Part shown: in pieces, positions 36,201 through 48,091 of the stretch
Numbering within the stretch: the stretch's first letter is position 1
Layout of the letters: every line of letters begins with the position of its first letter
Assembly: GCA_037447655.1 (NCBI GenBank)
Contig: JBBHKE010002191.1
Coordinates: 116,859 to 180,858 of the forward strand
Source: Zygnema cylindricum
Lineage: Eukaryota; Streptophyta; Zygnematophyceae; Zygnematales; Zygnemataceae
Reading direction: 5' to 3'
Length of the DNA: 64,000 bases
Program-made: the position numbers and the translations under genes
Notes under the pieces: model-generated
Databases searched by the model: none
Told to the model about the DNA's origin: nothing
What the model saw: only the letters and a program-made list of their open reading frames with translations

Positions 36201-37964
36201 AGGGCTTTAACCCGGCCCACGTGGCAGAGGGACAATATGGGAAGGAGCTTTTTATTTGGAATTGGGAGACTCACGAGCTCAAACAGACGATCGATCTCGG
36301 TGCCACAGGTCTCATCCCTTTGGAGGTGATCTCTCCCTCTCTCTCTTCCCCATTTCCTCTCTCCCTCCACCTCCCTCTCCCTCCCTCTCCCCCTCCCTCT
36401 CCCCCTCCCCTCTCCCTCTCCTCTCTGAAGGAGGCGATTACTGTTAATGCAGGGGACTAAGTACTGGGTTTCTGATGGGTGTTATTTTGACTGGCAGGTT
36501 CGGTTTCTCCACAATCCAGATCGAGCAGAGGGCTTTGTGGCGGCGGCACTTAGCAGTAACCTGACCCGATTTTTCAAGAAGACAGAAGGGGAGTGGGCGG
36601 CTGAGGTGAGGTTCTAGTTCTTAAGCCTGGTTTTTTTAGGGTTTTTCTAGGGTTTTTCTAGGGCTTCTTAGGTTTTTTTTACGTTTTTTAGGGTTTTCGG
36701 AACTCAGTTTCACAGGTTGACTTGGTCATTTTTCACTCGGAAAATCTGCTGTTTTTTGTTCTTTCTCTGCCTTAACTGACGACGACTTTGTTGGTATAAC
36801 ACCAGGTGGTTGCGACAGTAGAACCGAAGGAGGTAGATGGTTGGGCTCTTCCATCGATGCCGGGCCTCATCACTGACCTTATTATCTCTCTCGACGATAG
36901 GTTTGTGTACTTCTCAAACTGGCTTCACGGAGATCTTCGACAGTATGACATCAGCGATACGTCAAAACCTAAGCTGGTGGGACAGCTCTTTGTCGGTGGA
37001 TCTGTGAGGAAGGGTGGTCCTGTCACTGTGAAGGGTGGGGAGGAGGTGGAGGTTCCAACTGTCAAGGTGAGAAGATGGTAAATGGCGTTGAAAATTGCAT
37101 TTGTTAATTGGTTACGGTTTGATATACACATAGATAGGTCATGAAAGATTTCGGTTTAGACTCTTTTTTTCCGATTGAACATGCATTGCTCTCGACGGTG
37201 GAGGAAAGTGGCAGATTCAGGTGCGAGAGTGAGCGAGAGGGAGGAAGGGGGAGGGGGAGAGGGGGAGGGAGAGAGAGTGTGAGAAAGGGCCATAAATCGG
37301 CAAGTTTGAGAGCTGTCATGGCATGGAAAATAAATAAAAAATCAATCGTCAATCGTCTCTTGGAAGGGGAAATGCTGGTGAGATTTTTCAGTGTGTGTGC
37401 ACCTGTTCCACAAGTGCATTGTATTTTTAGCCGCACAGAAATCTTTCACACACGTCTTCGCTTTCCTTTTCCTGTTAAACCGGATTCGATAGTTATTCTC
37501 GTTTGGATCTTTAATTTGCATGGATACTGCCGTTGAGAACATTCTTTTTGCATAATCTTCATTGCAGTGTGTATATAGTTTGCAAGATGGTTGTTGCTGT
37601 AATGATAGGGGAATATTTTAGTCGCAAAAATTCTATTGCCGTTTTTGAAGTTTATTATGAGACTGGCTGGGCCAAATTGTAGGGCAAGATCCTCCAAGGA
37701 GGACCACAAATGTTACAATTGAGCCTTGATGGCAAAAGACTATATGTCACAAATTCTCTTTTCTCCGCATGGGACAACCAGTTCTACCCCGACTTGGTCC
37801 AAAAGGGGTCTCAACTCTTTCTGGTAGATGTGGATACGGAAAAGGGAGGGCTTTCACTCAATCAGGATTTCCTCGCTGACTTTGGAGACTTGCCCGAGGG
37901 TCCGGCACTGGCTCATGAATCTCGATATCCTGGTGGTGACTGTACTTCTGACATATGGCTTTAA
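33213..37964 (+). CDS. SELENBP1-like: Selenium-binding protein / methanethiol oxidase, complete, 7 coding exons
   Basis: Coding exons are 33213-33312, 34850-34972, 35124-35196, 35869-36325, 36498-36605, 36806-37066 and 37683-37964. All introns are GT-AG and phases close. Together they give 467 aa, close to the usual 460-490. The family signature [14 protein letters not shown] spans exons 2-4, with the conserved CSSC at residues 79-82. [29 protein letters not shown] and [12 protein letters not shown] follow, then [40 protein letters not shown] and the C-terminus [12 protein letters not shown]. Human SELENBP1 oxidises methanethiol to hydrogen sulfide, hydrogen peroxide and formaldehyde, and plant homologues bind selenium and cadmium; the role here is by homology. 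It is probably cytosolic, as no signal peptide is visible. The promoter and first coding exon are duplicated upstream at 24873-25379. The intron after 36325 is pyrimidine-rich. Confidence 0.96.
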
Positions 37965-40323
37965 TGAAATAAGCTTCATCATAGACGTGGGGGGAAAAAT
38001 AATTTGAATACATGGAAATGAAAAAGGAAAGGGAAAGGCAAAACGAAAAGAAATAGATGGGACTTGAAAACTTCGGTACTTGATCGATTGATTGGCGGAC
38101 CTTAATGCTGCTTCGATTGGACTGAAATGTACAGTAGCAGTAGTACACTTCTGTAGTGAATAACCTCACTACAACTGTAGCGAGATTAGAATGTTCAACC
38201 ATGCGTTTTGTATGGACCTTTTAGAACTCCGAGCGTAACCATTTGCAGTATCATTTGATTGGTGTAAGTACTTTAACTGGGGGAAAGCTTGAAAAGGCAA
38301 CTCTAGTTGTCGATTGTATGGTTTTCGAGCAAAACATTTCATATGCTTTTTGTTACTTTATTACCAGGCTGGCACTCGAATCATGTGTGTATTTGCACAA
38401 GTGGTGTCGTCGATGGCAGTGTGTATTTTCTATGTCAAACAGTTTTCTATGTCAAACGGTATCTCGTTGTCGACTTGGTTTGACTTGGGAGGGAATTGGT
38501 AGGTGTATCTATGAAAAAAGGCATATTCCATCACGAAGCCCGATACTCTCTCTTGTATCAACATTCTGTCGTTTTTGTTTAGAGGGGCCTGGCCAGCCAA
38601 ATTGCCAGTTGACTGTACTTTCAAACTTCTAACCATCACAAATCATACCCTGAACACAAATCAGCGAAAGAATATCATACCGATTTTTGAGTCCAAGATA
38701 TTTCATGTCGATATTAGGAAACTCAGAGCAAACATTGGGTCTAAGCTGAACTTTTTCATGTTCCCCTCATAGTTTGGCACATTATTTTGCAACAACCAGG
38801 AACAATTATTACTAAACAATTTTTTATAGTTGAACAGTAGCTTCGTTAAAATGAAAAGCTTAGCCTAAGAGGGAAATAAAAGCCTAAAATATTATGGCCT
38901 ATTAACATGAACTATTAACGGGTTTATAGTGTTAAAACTGCGAAAATGAGGATGAACTATGCAGCTTTTACTTGGTTGTACTTAGTGAAATACATGCATA
39001 CGCTGAGTTAAACTGCAATAAATTGAGTAAATTCAAATAAAAACGCGTATTGTGTCCTCATTTCCTGCACTTTGACAGCCACCTTTCACCACTATTAGTA
39101 TGGACGACGTTACCTTTGACCATAACAGAGTTTATGGTTTTTTTAAGTGGCTTCGCTGAATCTATCGAGTGTTAAACACGAGGTAGTGTGGGATACACAA
39201 AAAACAGTGTGGATTATCGATGATACCTTTATTTTTGAAAGGCAGAAACAACGGTAAACGGTGTAATGTGAGTCAATAATTGCAAAGAACAAATAAAACG
39301 ATTGAAAATAAAGATATGATAAAGAAAACTAATAAGGGCATAAAGAGATCCTCCCTTTATATGGGCCAACAATCTTTAAAACCGTAGAAATTTACCATAT
39401 AATGTTCTACTTGGAATATTTGGACATCTACAACCCATATATGTGACAACTAATTATGGGGAAAAAAAAATCTCTTACCATATTTCTCAAAAAAAGCTTA
39501 AAAGTAAGTGTGATGGGATTAGATTTCATATCTCTTGGACATTTTTTCTGTCAAGATATACATGCCTCGGATAGGAAAATGTTGAGAAAAAGCTTTTTTG
39601 TTTGCTTAGAGCAATACAAAGTACCTTTGGATCGCATCGTCATTATATTACACATATTACATAATAAAACAATGGTCAGGAGGTGAGAGTTGAGTCTCCG
39701 AATGCAGAATGTTTCAAAAATGTATTTCCGTAAATAAAAACGTGGCACAATTGCTTAATTTCCAGTTGTAAGTTTAGTTCGTTCAACATAATTTGTTTAA
39801 AAATAGTTCACCTGTTGCTATTTTCCGCCTTCTCTCTTTGGTTTCGGATAGCCTGCTAACATTATGACAAGCAAGGACGAGAGGGAGGAGCAAGACGACA
39901 AGAAGGGGAAAATTTCCTTGAAAAATGGAGAGAATTGCAAGAATTGTTTTTGTTTCGGGCTTTGAGTCCTTTAATGCGGGTCGGTACCAAAAAGCTGCGG
40001 CTGAAATCAAACAACTGTGTCCAAGTATTCCCGTTTTTTTCTGGTTGTTAGGAAAAATAAAACAACCATTTCAACTTCAAAAATCGTGATTACGAAGGCC
40101 ATGATGATGTCGGAATCACCCTCGCAGTTTTTTTTTTGCTTGTTCAACATGAATCTTCTGCTTCTCTTTTCAAGACGGTTTTTCATGTCGGGACACCAAT
40201 CTCATAACTTGTTCATCGACTTCAGCGAAAAAAAACTTTGTTTTTTTGTCCTCCTCACTCAAACTCTCTTCCCGGTCAAATCCGTTGGTCAAAATGTGGT
40301 CAAATTGCACATGTTCTCTACAA
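37965..40323. other. Downstream of the selenium-binding protein gene; no gene recognised
   Basis: Should contain the 3'UTR. AATAAA-type words occur (for example 38875-38880 and 39291-39296), but none can be tied to the transcript end. A short repeat TTTTCTATGTCAAAC lies near 38426-38460. Frames of 60-130 codons have no recognisable domains. Confidence 0.45.
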
Positions 40324-40487
40324 TACACCGTGAATCGTAATTAGAGTTATGAACGCTAATTCGGTCGTCCTAAATTTTGACTCTATCACGTTAAATAGAG
40401 TACATTATTCTAAATTATTCTTTACATTATTTAATGTACTTTTTGAATGAGCGTTAATAACTCTAATACAGTGTCGTGTTAAATAGT

Positions 40488-41644
40488 TGTTGAAATGTAT
40501 GTATTTTCTAGGTCTGAATAAAGGAAAATCAATAAGAGGAAGTCAGCAAAGGCAGCCTGCCTCTCGCTCCACTCTCCAAACCCCCACACTTGGGCTCTCG
40601 CTCCACTCTCCAAACCACCACACTTGTCGCAGTCACTGAAGGTTGGAGAGGAAGCTAGAGCCATGGCTGCCCATGCTGCCCAGAGAGAGAGACAGGCTGT
40701 AGTATTCGGACCCAGGATTTGATCCTGGTACCTGCCGTCCGTCAAAAATCCAATAGTCGGAAGCTTTATCCTGTAGAGTACGATCACTGCCAGAACACAC
40801 AGGGTACGATAGTTATATAAATCTTAACACGTAGTATCTTTCATTTAACTGGTTACGGGACGGCCTGTACACGGAAACGCATTAGATCGCACGAATTCCG
40901 GACCGCACGGAATTAACGAAATTATATTTTATTTGACGGCCAATGTTAAATGTCGGTCTTCATCGAACAGCCGTGGTGCGAGCCGAGGTTTCGGAGTGGA
41001 CGATTTGGCTTTTTCGGGTACCACCACTCCGGATGACACGTGGCAAGATCCGGGAGGATCGCGGGATTTCCGGAACGCAAGATAATAATTTCGGACGTGA
41101 CAAATGTCACATTATGGCGATGTCGTACATTGACCGTACAGAAAGTACGACGGTACCTGTACTTTCTTGTACGGTATAGTCTTACGATTGGACCGTACCT
41201 CAGTACTAGGAAGTACTAGGAAGTACTAGGAAGCTTAGAGAGGGGTTTTTTTTGGTAGGTAGTCGCCTCTCCCGTATAAATAGGCAAACTTTGCCATTTA
41301 ATTACAACTCACTCGGTTGACCAAATTCAGTGATTCTTTTTGCTGCCGACTCAGGGGAGTCCAGGCTACACAGGGGTGTAGTCGGTCAGAGATTTTGCAT
41401 GCCAAGGTGGCTGCATTTCTAAGGGAAAGTCAAAGTGGGTGAATGTGTCCAAAACTCGTATTCTAACTTTGCATTCTGTGGTGGAACTGAGCACACAGAA
41501 AGTCTTATTTCACAGGGGTGAAGTTGTATTGGGGTTCTGATTGTCAAGGGGTCAATCATTTGGGTTTGTATCAACTTGGAGTCGGCACTAACTAGATAAG
41601 CTTCTTGAGAACTGCCTACTCTGAATGAAGGTCTCATGGTTTCA
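40488..41644 (+). repeat. Solo LTR of a Copia-1-related family, 1157 bp
   Basis: Starts TGTTGAAATG and ends TTTCA. It is flanked by a perfect 5-bp target duplication ATAGT (40483-40487 and 41645-41649). It shares TTTGGTAGGTAGTC and other blocks with the Copia-1 LTRs but is clearly diverged. There is no primer site or coding region, so it arose by LTR-LTR recombination. A short GGAAGTACTA triplication lies near 41210-41232. Confidence 0.93.
40707..40790 (-). other. tRNA-like segment inside the solo LTR (antisense)
   Basis: The minus strand shows CCAGGATCAAATCCTGG, a perfect 5-bp stem with a 7-nt loop at the same place as in the Copia-1 LTRs. Its stem pairs differ from those in a compensatory way. 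The AGGATAAAGC block upstream is also kept. Confidence 0.55.
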
Positions 41645-41985
41645 ATAGTGTGGCGTACGTCCGGTGTCTAACCGTGCAAAATTGTACTTTATCAAGCAAA
41701 AAAGTACAAATAATGATTTAGTACATGTCGTTTTTATGTAACTGCGTTTTAACAAATTGTGTAATGCAAACTTCATAATGACGTGAAACTTTACGTTCTG
41801 TCAGATTCTGTACTCGTACTTAATTTACAGTGGATATATTTATCGCCCAAATTAGAGTTGTTGATAAATTAGAGTAAAGTTCCTTTTTGAAAAGGTTTTA
41901 TCACACAAATTAGAGTTCATAACTCTATTTTTTTTTCTTTTTTTACTCTAATTTTTTCTTTACTCTAATAACGATTCGCGGTGTA

Positions 41986-43270
41986 TTGTAGTTGTTTGGT
42001 AGAGATTTGGCTTCAGGTTTTGACGAGATGTTTTCTTAAGATACTTTCGCATGTAACCGAAACTTAGTCTTGTTACTTTGTTTTTTAGCGAAGATTCTTC
42101 GTACAACCTTCAGAGCTTTCGGATGTAAACGCAAATAACTTGTTACTTAAAAAAGTGACTTACGTAGACGTGTACGAAACAATGTGACAGATGAAGTGGT
42201 TCACAAAATGAGGCGAAACTTCCACTCGGCTTGAATTTGAGGCGTCTCTCCGCATGCTGTACAGTTTTTGTGACTTCATAATGCCCGTACGTCACATTGT
42301 CGACGTGTCGAAACCTTAAAATACCTTTCGCTATCGCATAGAAATGCGGTTTACTACGCCGTATGTGTGAAGACACGTGTGTTTGAGAGAGGGGGCTTAC
42401 GACAACCCTTGTACCGAAATTATCGCACGGAAAACAGTAGGCACAGACTGAAACGTGTTGTGCTTTTTTTGGGTACTCCGCGCATAAAAATTGAAAAAAA
42501 ATCCGACACGTGCGATAGCATGTGTCTATTCGCTCACCTTATTGGACTATATTTAAAATCACCTCGCAAGGTGATTTGATGTAAAGTTTGAACATGTGCT
42601 GGAAGGACGCGAAAATGGGTCGAAATGCGGTAGACGACAAATTGCATCGTGCTAGACGACAAACTACTGTACATATAAAGTTTCAAGGTAACGCAACTTG
42701 TACGGTGGTAATTTATTTTTTTGGTACGGCTGCGGATTTTTTCATTTTTTTCTAAGTTATGACGGAAAACGACAGAAAATAACTGTAACTTTAGCACATG
42801 CGAAAGTACCCTTAGTTTTGACAGGTGTACGAGTTTCGGTATTTAGTGATCGCGATATCGATTCCAAAAGAGACAAGGTAAGGGTTTTCGTTTTATTTTC
42901 CTAATGGTGTGGCTTGAATTGGTGAACACTATCGCTAAAAGACTATTTGTCTTTTCCTGTTTTTTTTTGTCACATTTTCGTAGCCGTTGCATGCCCACCA
43001 AAACGTCCGTGCCGTCCAATGAACGAACAGTCAATCCGTACTTATACATACATGTGCATACATGTACGAACACCATATCTGTTCTACACACAATACCATT
43101 TGTCAACGCACACGTGTAACTATTTGCCTTGCGCACTTAAATTTCGTTGTGTCGGTTGTCATGTACTGTAGTCCTCGCGCCTGTTACGTCGCATATAGAC
43201 GATATCCATAGTTTTGATCTTTAGTTGGGCGTAGTTTGAGGCTTTAGCGGCTAGGTTAGTTTGTAGTGTT
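41986..43270. other. Intergenic, with a possible degenerate M2-like element
   Basis: AAATCACCTCGC (42556-42567) and ACTTTAGCACATGCGAAAGTACCCTTAG (near 42788) resemble the interior and right end of family M2, but no clean inverted repeat pair could be drawn. No gene recognised. Confidence 0.4.
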
Positions 43271-43319
43271 TCAGGGTACGTCCCCATGTAAGCGATACTT
43301 TGAAAATAAGATTGGATTG

Positions 43320-43861
43320 TACACCGCGAATCGTTATTAGTGTCAAAGTCACTAATTTGGGTTCTTGAAATTTTGATATTTTTTTTCAAATAGGATAAAT
43401 GATTTTAATTTTTCCTTGACGTTAATTAAGGTACCGTACAAAATAGCGTAAAGGCGGAAAGTACAATAAAATCTAAATAGTATGGTGTACGGTCGATGTC
43501 AGACCGTACATAAATGTACCTTTTCGAGTGAAAGTTTACAAAAAATAAATTAAACCAGACGCGCACGCATAGGAACGTGCGCTCAAAAAAACGGGATTAG
43601 TCTAACACGTAAATAGTATGGCATGTACGAATGTTTTAAATTCGCGACGGCGTACGATTTCTAATATTTTGTACGGATACATATATTAATGTATATATTC
43701 GTACAACGAATATTCCATTTTTGCTGTTCCCAAATTAGCATTAACGCCGAAATTAGAATGCACCTTTTTAAAAAAAAAATCAAATTATTAATTAGCATCA
43801 ATTACAGTAAATTTTCTTCAACACTATTTAAACTTTGACACTTATAACGATTCGCGGTGTA
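43320..43861. mobile_element. TA-flanked MITE, family M1 (copy a)
   Basis: TACACCGCGAATCGTTATTAG to ATAACGATTCGCGGTGTA. Its right TA is also the left TA of the next MITE. Inserted into the M2-family element. Confidence 0.9.
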
Positions 43862-44462
43862 CACCGCGAATCGTAATTAGAGTAAAAAAACAAAAAAAAA
43901 CAATTAGAGTAATGAACTCTAATTTATGTGATAGAACTTTTTCACAGTCGAAGTTTACTCTAATTTATTTAAGTACTCTATATTGGGTTATGACGGCAAT
44001 AAATATCCGCGCTGAAATTATAAACACTAAACTACGTGGACGTACAAAATATGTCAGTCCGTATAATTTTGACGTCATTATGATGCTAGTATTATTTGTC
44101 GCGCTGAATGTCAGTTAATGTTCACACTGACGACGATGCTGTCGACGGACGAGAGTTATGCGAACGACTTTTTTTCGATGTGATTGATTTTTCGCTTAGT
44201 CCGATTTCACGTGCGAGCGCGATTATATTAAATCATTATTTGTATTTTTTTACTTAAAAAAGTACAGTTTTGCACGGTCGAACTTCGTCCGTACTCCACA
44301 CTATTTAAAAAGAACCTATAATACAATTCTGTTACGCTAATTAAACTTACCTAAATTAGAATAATGAAAAAATTAGAATCATTTACTCTATTTGATGTCA
44401 TAGAGTCGAAATTTCGAGCGACCGAATTAGAGTAATTTACTCTAATTATGATTCGCGGTGTA
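43860..44462 (+). mobile_element. TA-flanked MITE, family M1 (copy b)
   Basis: TACACCGCGAATCGTAATTAG to TAATTATGATTCGCGGTGTA, immediately adjoining copy a. A near-identical copy lies in the opposite orientation at 46552-47171. Confidence 0.9.
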
Positions 44463-45594
44463 GTGGAGTATTCCGTACTACTTTGAAAAGCGTCCCTATG
44501 TGCGAAAATGAAATCGGAACTTTAAAATGTGACGGGTGTAGATGTGGGTAACAACTTGCGGCGATTGGAAACGACCACGAAACTTATTATGATTGATGAC
44601 GTACGCAAAAACTACTACGGTTGTAGACGTCTATAATACACGCGGCAATTAGTGACGTCTCAAAAACTAACGACGGATGTACACGTCTACAATGACAAAT
44701 GGTGTTCAACTGTTCACAACTCCCGCGACATCACGTGACATCGTGATGTTGACCGTGACGTTGTAGACATCAGACCACGTTAGACCATCACTGTTCAACC
44801 TACTCCAACCCTACTACCACTGTCACACTCCTACCCTACTACCACAGTCCAGGTGACTCCTTTCCGCCTGCATGTTTTTACAAAACCAAGGAATTTTATA
44901 CTTCGCAATTTCTTCCTTTTCCACACCTGCTACAAAAACTTCATCTATTGCGGAGAAAAGGTAATCTATTGCAGAAAATCTGCCAGCAAACCTTTTTACT
45001 GAGAGCTTTTTACGAGTGCTTCATCGCAATTTTCTCCAAAAAAAAAAAAAAAAAAAACAATTTCAAAAGCTGTGCATTGTGTGAGGGTTCTTCTGTAAGT
45101 GTCACGACCAGCTATATCTAATACGCCTGGATCGCAAGGGTGGCCACTACCAATTAACAAACTTCTTAATAGCAAGTAAGTTGAGAGAGACATAACCACT
45201 ACTACTCGGCGGATTTCACCTTGGGCGAAATGACGCTGGTTGCGAAAGACCCCTGGAAAAAAAAAGCGTACAGTTCGCAAAGCGACAAATTGTTTTTTTT
45301 TTATCCACCTAAAAATTTTCCACGCGTGTGGCGCGTGCGTGGGCCGTTTTGCATTCGTTGTTTGGGCGGTAATTTCTCTGAAATCACCCCGCGAGGTGAT
45401 TTTTGATAAAGTTTTTTGACTGGCTGGATTCTCTTGCCCGGGGGTCGAAAAAAGGAAAACGCCAAAATTTGTTAATATGACGACAAACATGAAGTACATT
45501 AAAAGTATTGACTTGACATTTGTGTACTTTTCAAGACTTGATTTTTTTGTACGGCTAAAGTTTTTCTCGTACGGAACTGCGTTTTGGGTGAAAA

Positions 45595-46002
45595 CGATGA
45601 AATAAAGTCGATACTTTAACACATGGGGACGTACCCTCATTAGTTTGGTTTTGTTGTACTTACTTTCTTTCTTTCCTTTTAGGCTTTTCATGCATTTTTG
45701 ATGTTTTTTTAGTCCTTCAGGATTTGGTCTTTAACCTTTGTTGGTCATCAATACTTTTTCGTGACGGATCATGTTTTGTACTTTGATGGTATTACCATCG
45801 ATGAAATAAAGTCGATACTTTAACACATGGGGACGTACCCTCATTAGTTTGGTTTTGTTGTACTTACTTTCTTTCTTTCCTTTTAGGCTTTTCATGCATT
45901 TTTGATGTGTTTTTAGTCCTTCAGGATTTTGGTCTTTAACCTTTGTTGGTCATCAATACTTTTTAGTGACAATCATGTTTTGTACTTTGATGGTATTACC
46001 AT
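45595..46002. repeat. Tandem duplication, 204-bp period
   Basis: Units 45595-45798 and 45799-46002 begin CGATGAAATAAAGTCGATAC and include the M2 terminus ACATGGGGACGTACCC plus flank. The second M2 end at 45841 is therefore a copy, not a separate insertion. Confidence 0.93.
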
Positions 46003-46080
46003 CGCGTTACTGGAAATAAAATATTTTTTCTTACGGTGCCTTGTCTTCGCGTCTCTTACGTGCCTTGTCTGTACTCAAAC

Positions 46081-46170
46081 GATAATATTAAAAAGCGGTC
46101 AGCCGTGGATCTTCTATTGAAACGGGATAATATTAAAAAGCGGTCAGCCGTGGATCTTCTATTGAAACGG
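46081..46170. repeat. Tandem duplication, 45-bp period
   Basis: GATAATATTAAAAAGCGGTC plus 25 bases repeated exactly twice. Confidence 0.95.
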
Positions 46171-46347
46171 TCAAATCTTGAAATCCCGCGCGGGGAACAA
46201 CTTTTAGACACTCTAAGCGAAGGATCACGAAAGCAACGGTTAGGATCCCGATTTCCGCGCGCGGTTCTTCTGACCGTTCGCAAGTAGACCTTGTGGCCAG
46301 GATGCATATGGATACATGACAATATGACATGCATCAAGTCTGTACAG

Positions 46348-46548
46348 TACACCGCCAATCGTTATTAGCGTTGTGAACGCTAATTCCGTCCCGCTTTTTT
46401 TTTATTATTATCAAATAGAATTGTCCACACTATTTAAAAAAACCCTAGACGATTTCTTCGAAATTTTTCAAATTCCCAATTAGCATAAACCACGCTAATT
46501 ATTCGTATACGCTAAAAAAGCTTACATGCTAATAACGATTGGCGGTGT
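46348..46548. mobile_element. TA-flanked MITE, family M1 (short form, copy c)
   Basis: TACACCGCCAATCGTTATTAG to CTAATAACGATTGGCGGTGT, about 200 bp. Its TIR carries matched CGCC/GGCG changes on both ends. The final TA is altered to CA. Confidence 0.85.
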
Positions 46549-46551
46549 CAG

Positions 46552-47171
46552 TACACCACGAATCGTAATTAGAGTAAATTACTCTAATTCGGTCGCTCGA
46601 AATTTCGACTCTATGACATCAAATAGAGTAAATGATTCTAATTTTTTCATTATTCTAATTTAGGTGAGTTTAATTAGCGTAACAGAATTGTAATATAGGT
46701 TCTTTTTAAATAGTGTGGAGTACGGACGACGTTCGACCGTGCAAAACTGTACTTTTTTAAGTAAAAAAGTATAAATAATGATTTAATACAATCACGCTCG
46801 CACGTGAAATCGGACTAAGCGAAAAATCAATCACATCGAAAAAAAGCCGTTCGCATAACTCTCGTCCGTCGACAGCATCGTCGTCAGTGTGAACATTAAC
46901 TGACATTCAGCGCGACAAATAATACTAGCGTCATAATGACGTCAAAATTATACGGACTGACAGATTTTGTACGTCCACGTAGTTTAGTGTTTATAATTTC
47001 AGCGCGGATATTTATTGCCGACATAACCCAATATAGAGTACTTAAATAAATTAGAGTAAACTTCGACTGTGAAAAAGTTCTATCACATAAATTAGAGTTC
47101 ATTACTCTAATTGTTTTTTTTTGTTTTTTTACTCTAATTTTTTCATTACTCTAATTACGATTCGCGGTGTA
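46552..47171 (-). mobile_element. TA-flanked MITE, family M1 (copy d)
   Basis: TACACCACGAATCGTAATTAG to TAATTACGATTCGCGGTGTA. Reverse-oriented near-copy of 43860-44462; the 68-codon frame seen in both differs at only three positions. Confidence 0.9.
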
Positions 47172-48091
47172 CCATTCTCTCCCCTCCCCCATTCCTCCCT
47201 CTCCTACGCCTCGCTCTCTCCCTCGCTCTTTCTCATTTTCCGTTTCCTAGATGCAACTTCTCGCTTAAACCTTAGTATTTTTTTATTTAATCCTCTTGCA
47301 GAGGAAAGAGACTTTTTGTCTGTTTTCGCTTTCATTTTCCTGCTGATTGTCTGCATTTCTGTTTCAGGAACTTCAAAATGTATGAAACAAGGGTACTTTT
47401 TTTTAGACGGACGTTCCATGGTTTACTTTTATTATGGACACGTGTCAGTTTTTTTTTTTTGCCAAAATTCGGTGAATCTGTCTCACAACTTGCCAACTGT
47501 CCTTTAGATTTGATGCATGTAGGTTTTTTAGGACAGCTGCAAAAGTGAGTAGTGATGCTTGTTTATGAATTTTCCATAAATTTTATAAGGCTTTGCATGA
47601 ATATTACATAGTTTTAATACGATTTTTATTTTTATTTTTTTTGGTTTCTGTTTATATTTTCTCTGCAACATTGTTCATATTTTCTCAACAACATTCTCAG
47701 CAACAGGCAGCAATTTTGGGCGAAAACAAACCGACGGAAAACAAAATGGCAACCAAAGGTTAGTTGAGATTTGTACATTTTTTAGTTGAAATAATACGTT
47801 TTTTAGTTGAAGTTCAACAGTTGTTAGTTGAAATTGTACATTCTTTAGGTTAGCTGAAATTGCTCAAGGTACAGCTGTCAAAAAAGAGTTATTTGACAGC
47901 TAAGTAAACAAAATAGATAAATGTTTAAACGTTTAAGTTTCTATAAAGCTCAAAATAAAACTCAAAATACAGCTGTAAAAAGTGGAACTTAAACGCATTT
48001 GTCGAGTTTTCTGATTTTTTATTTGTTCATTGTTTATTGTTTCCTGTTTTTTGTTTGATTATTATCTCAGATTCAGGCTAATGGAGGTGGC
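47172..48091. other. Intergenic; no gene recognised
   Basis: Pyrimidine-rich 47172-47240, then AT-rich DNA. An ATGGCAACCAAAG followed by a GT (47751-47765) resembles a first exon, but no continuation could be found before the retrotransposon. Confidence 0.4.

Larger units (their letters stand above)
40324..41985. mobile_element. TA-flanked MITE, family M1, split by a solo LTR
   Basis: Left end TACACCGTGAATCGTAATTA and right end CTAATAACGATTCGCGGTGTA. The MITE body is about 500 bp once the inserted LTR (40488-41644) and its duplicated ATAGT are taken out. The break falls in the internal AAATAGTGTGG block seen in other copies. Confidence 0.9.
43274..45636 (-). mobile_element. M2-family element with TCA target duplication, carrying two nested MITEs
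   Basis: Ends GGGTACGTCCCCATGTA and ACATGGGGACGTACCC, flanked by TCA at 43271-43273 and 45637-45639. The interior (for example CCGGGGGTCG reversed near 45440) is the reverse complement of 22794-23761. Two M1 MITEs are inserted near its left end. The remaining length exceeds that of the 968-bp relative, so it holds extra sequence around 44760-45220. The 231-codon minus-strand frame has no recognisable domain. Confidence 0.82.

Noticed and set aside
43912-44118. 68-codon frame repeated at 46896-47102
   Set aside because: Both lie in copies of the same MITE; conservation is explained by recent repeat ancestry.
44996-45691. 231-codon minus-strand frame across the M2 element
   Set aside because: It spans transposon TIR, poly-A and flank, has no recognisable domain, and is not preserved in the related element at 22794.
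45808-45845. Third insertion of an M2-family MITE
   Set aside because: Only one terminus is present and the surrounding 204 bp repeats the preceding unit, so it is a tandem copy.
47738-47770. Possible first exon ATGGCAACCAAAG followed by GT, with an acceptor-like TTATCTCAG near 48070
   Set aside because: Joining them gives a stop within three codons, and no further exon was found before the Copia-2 LTR.
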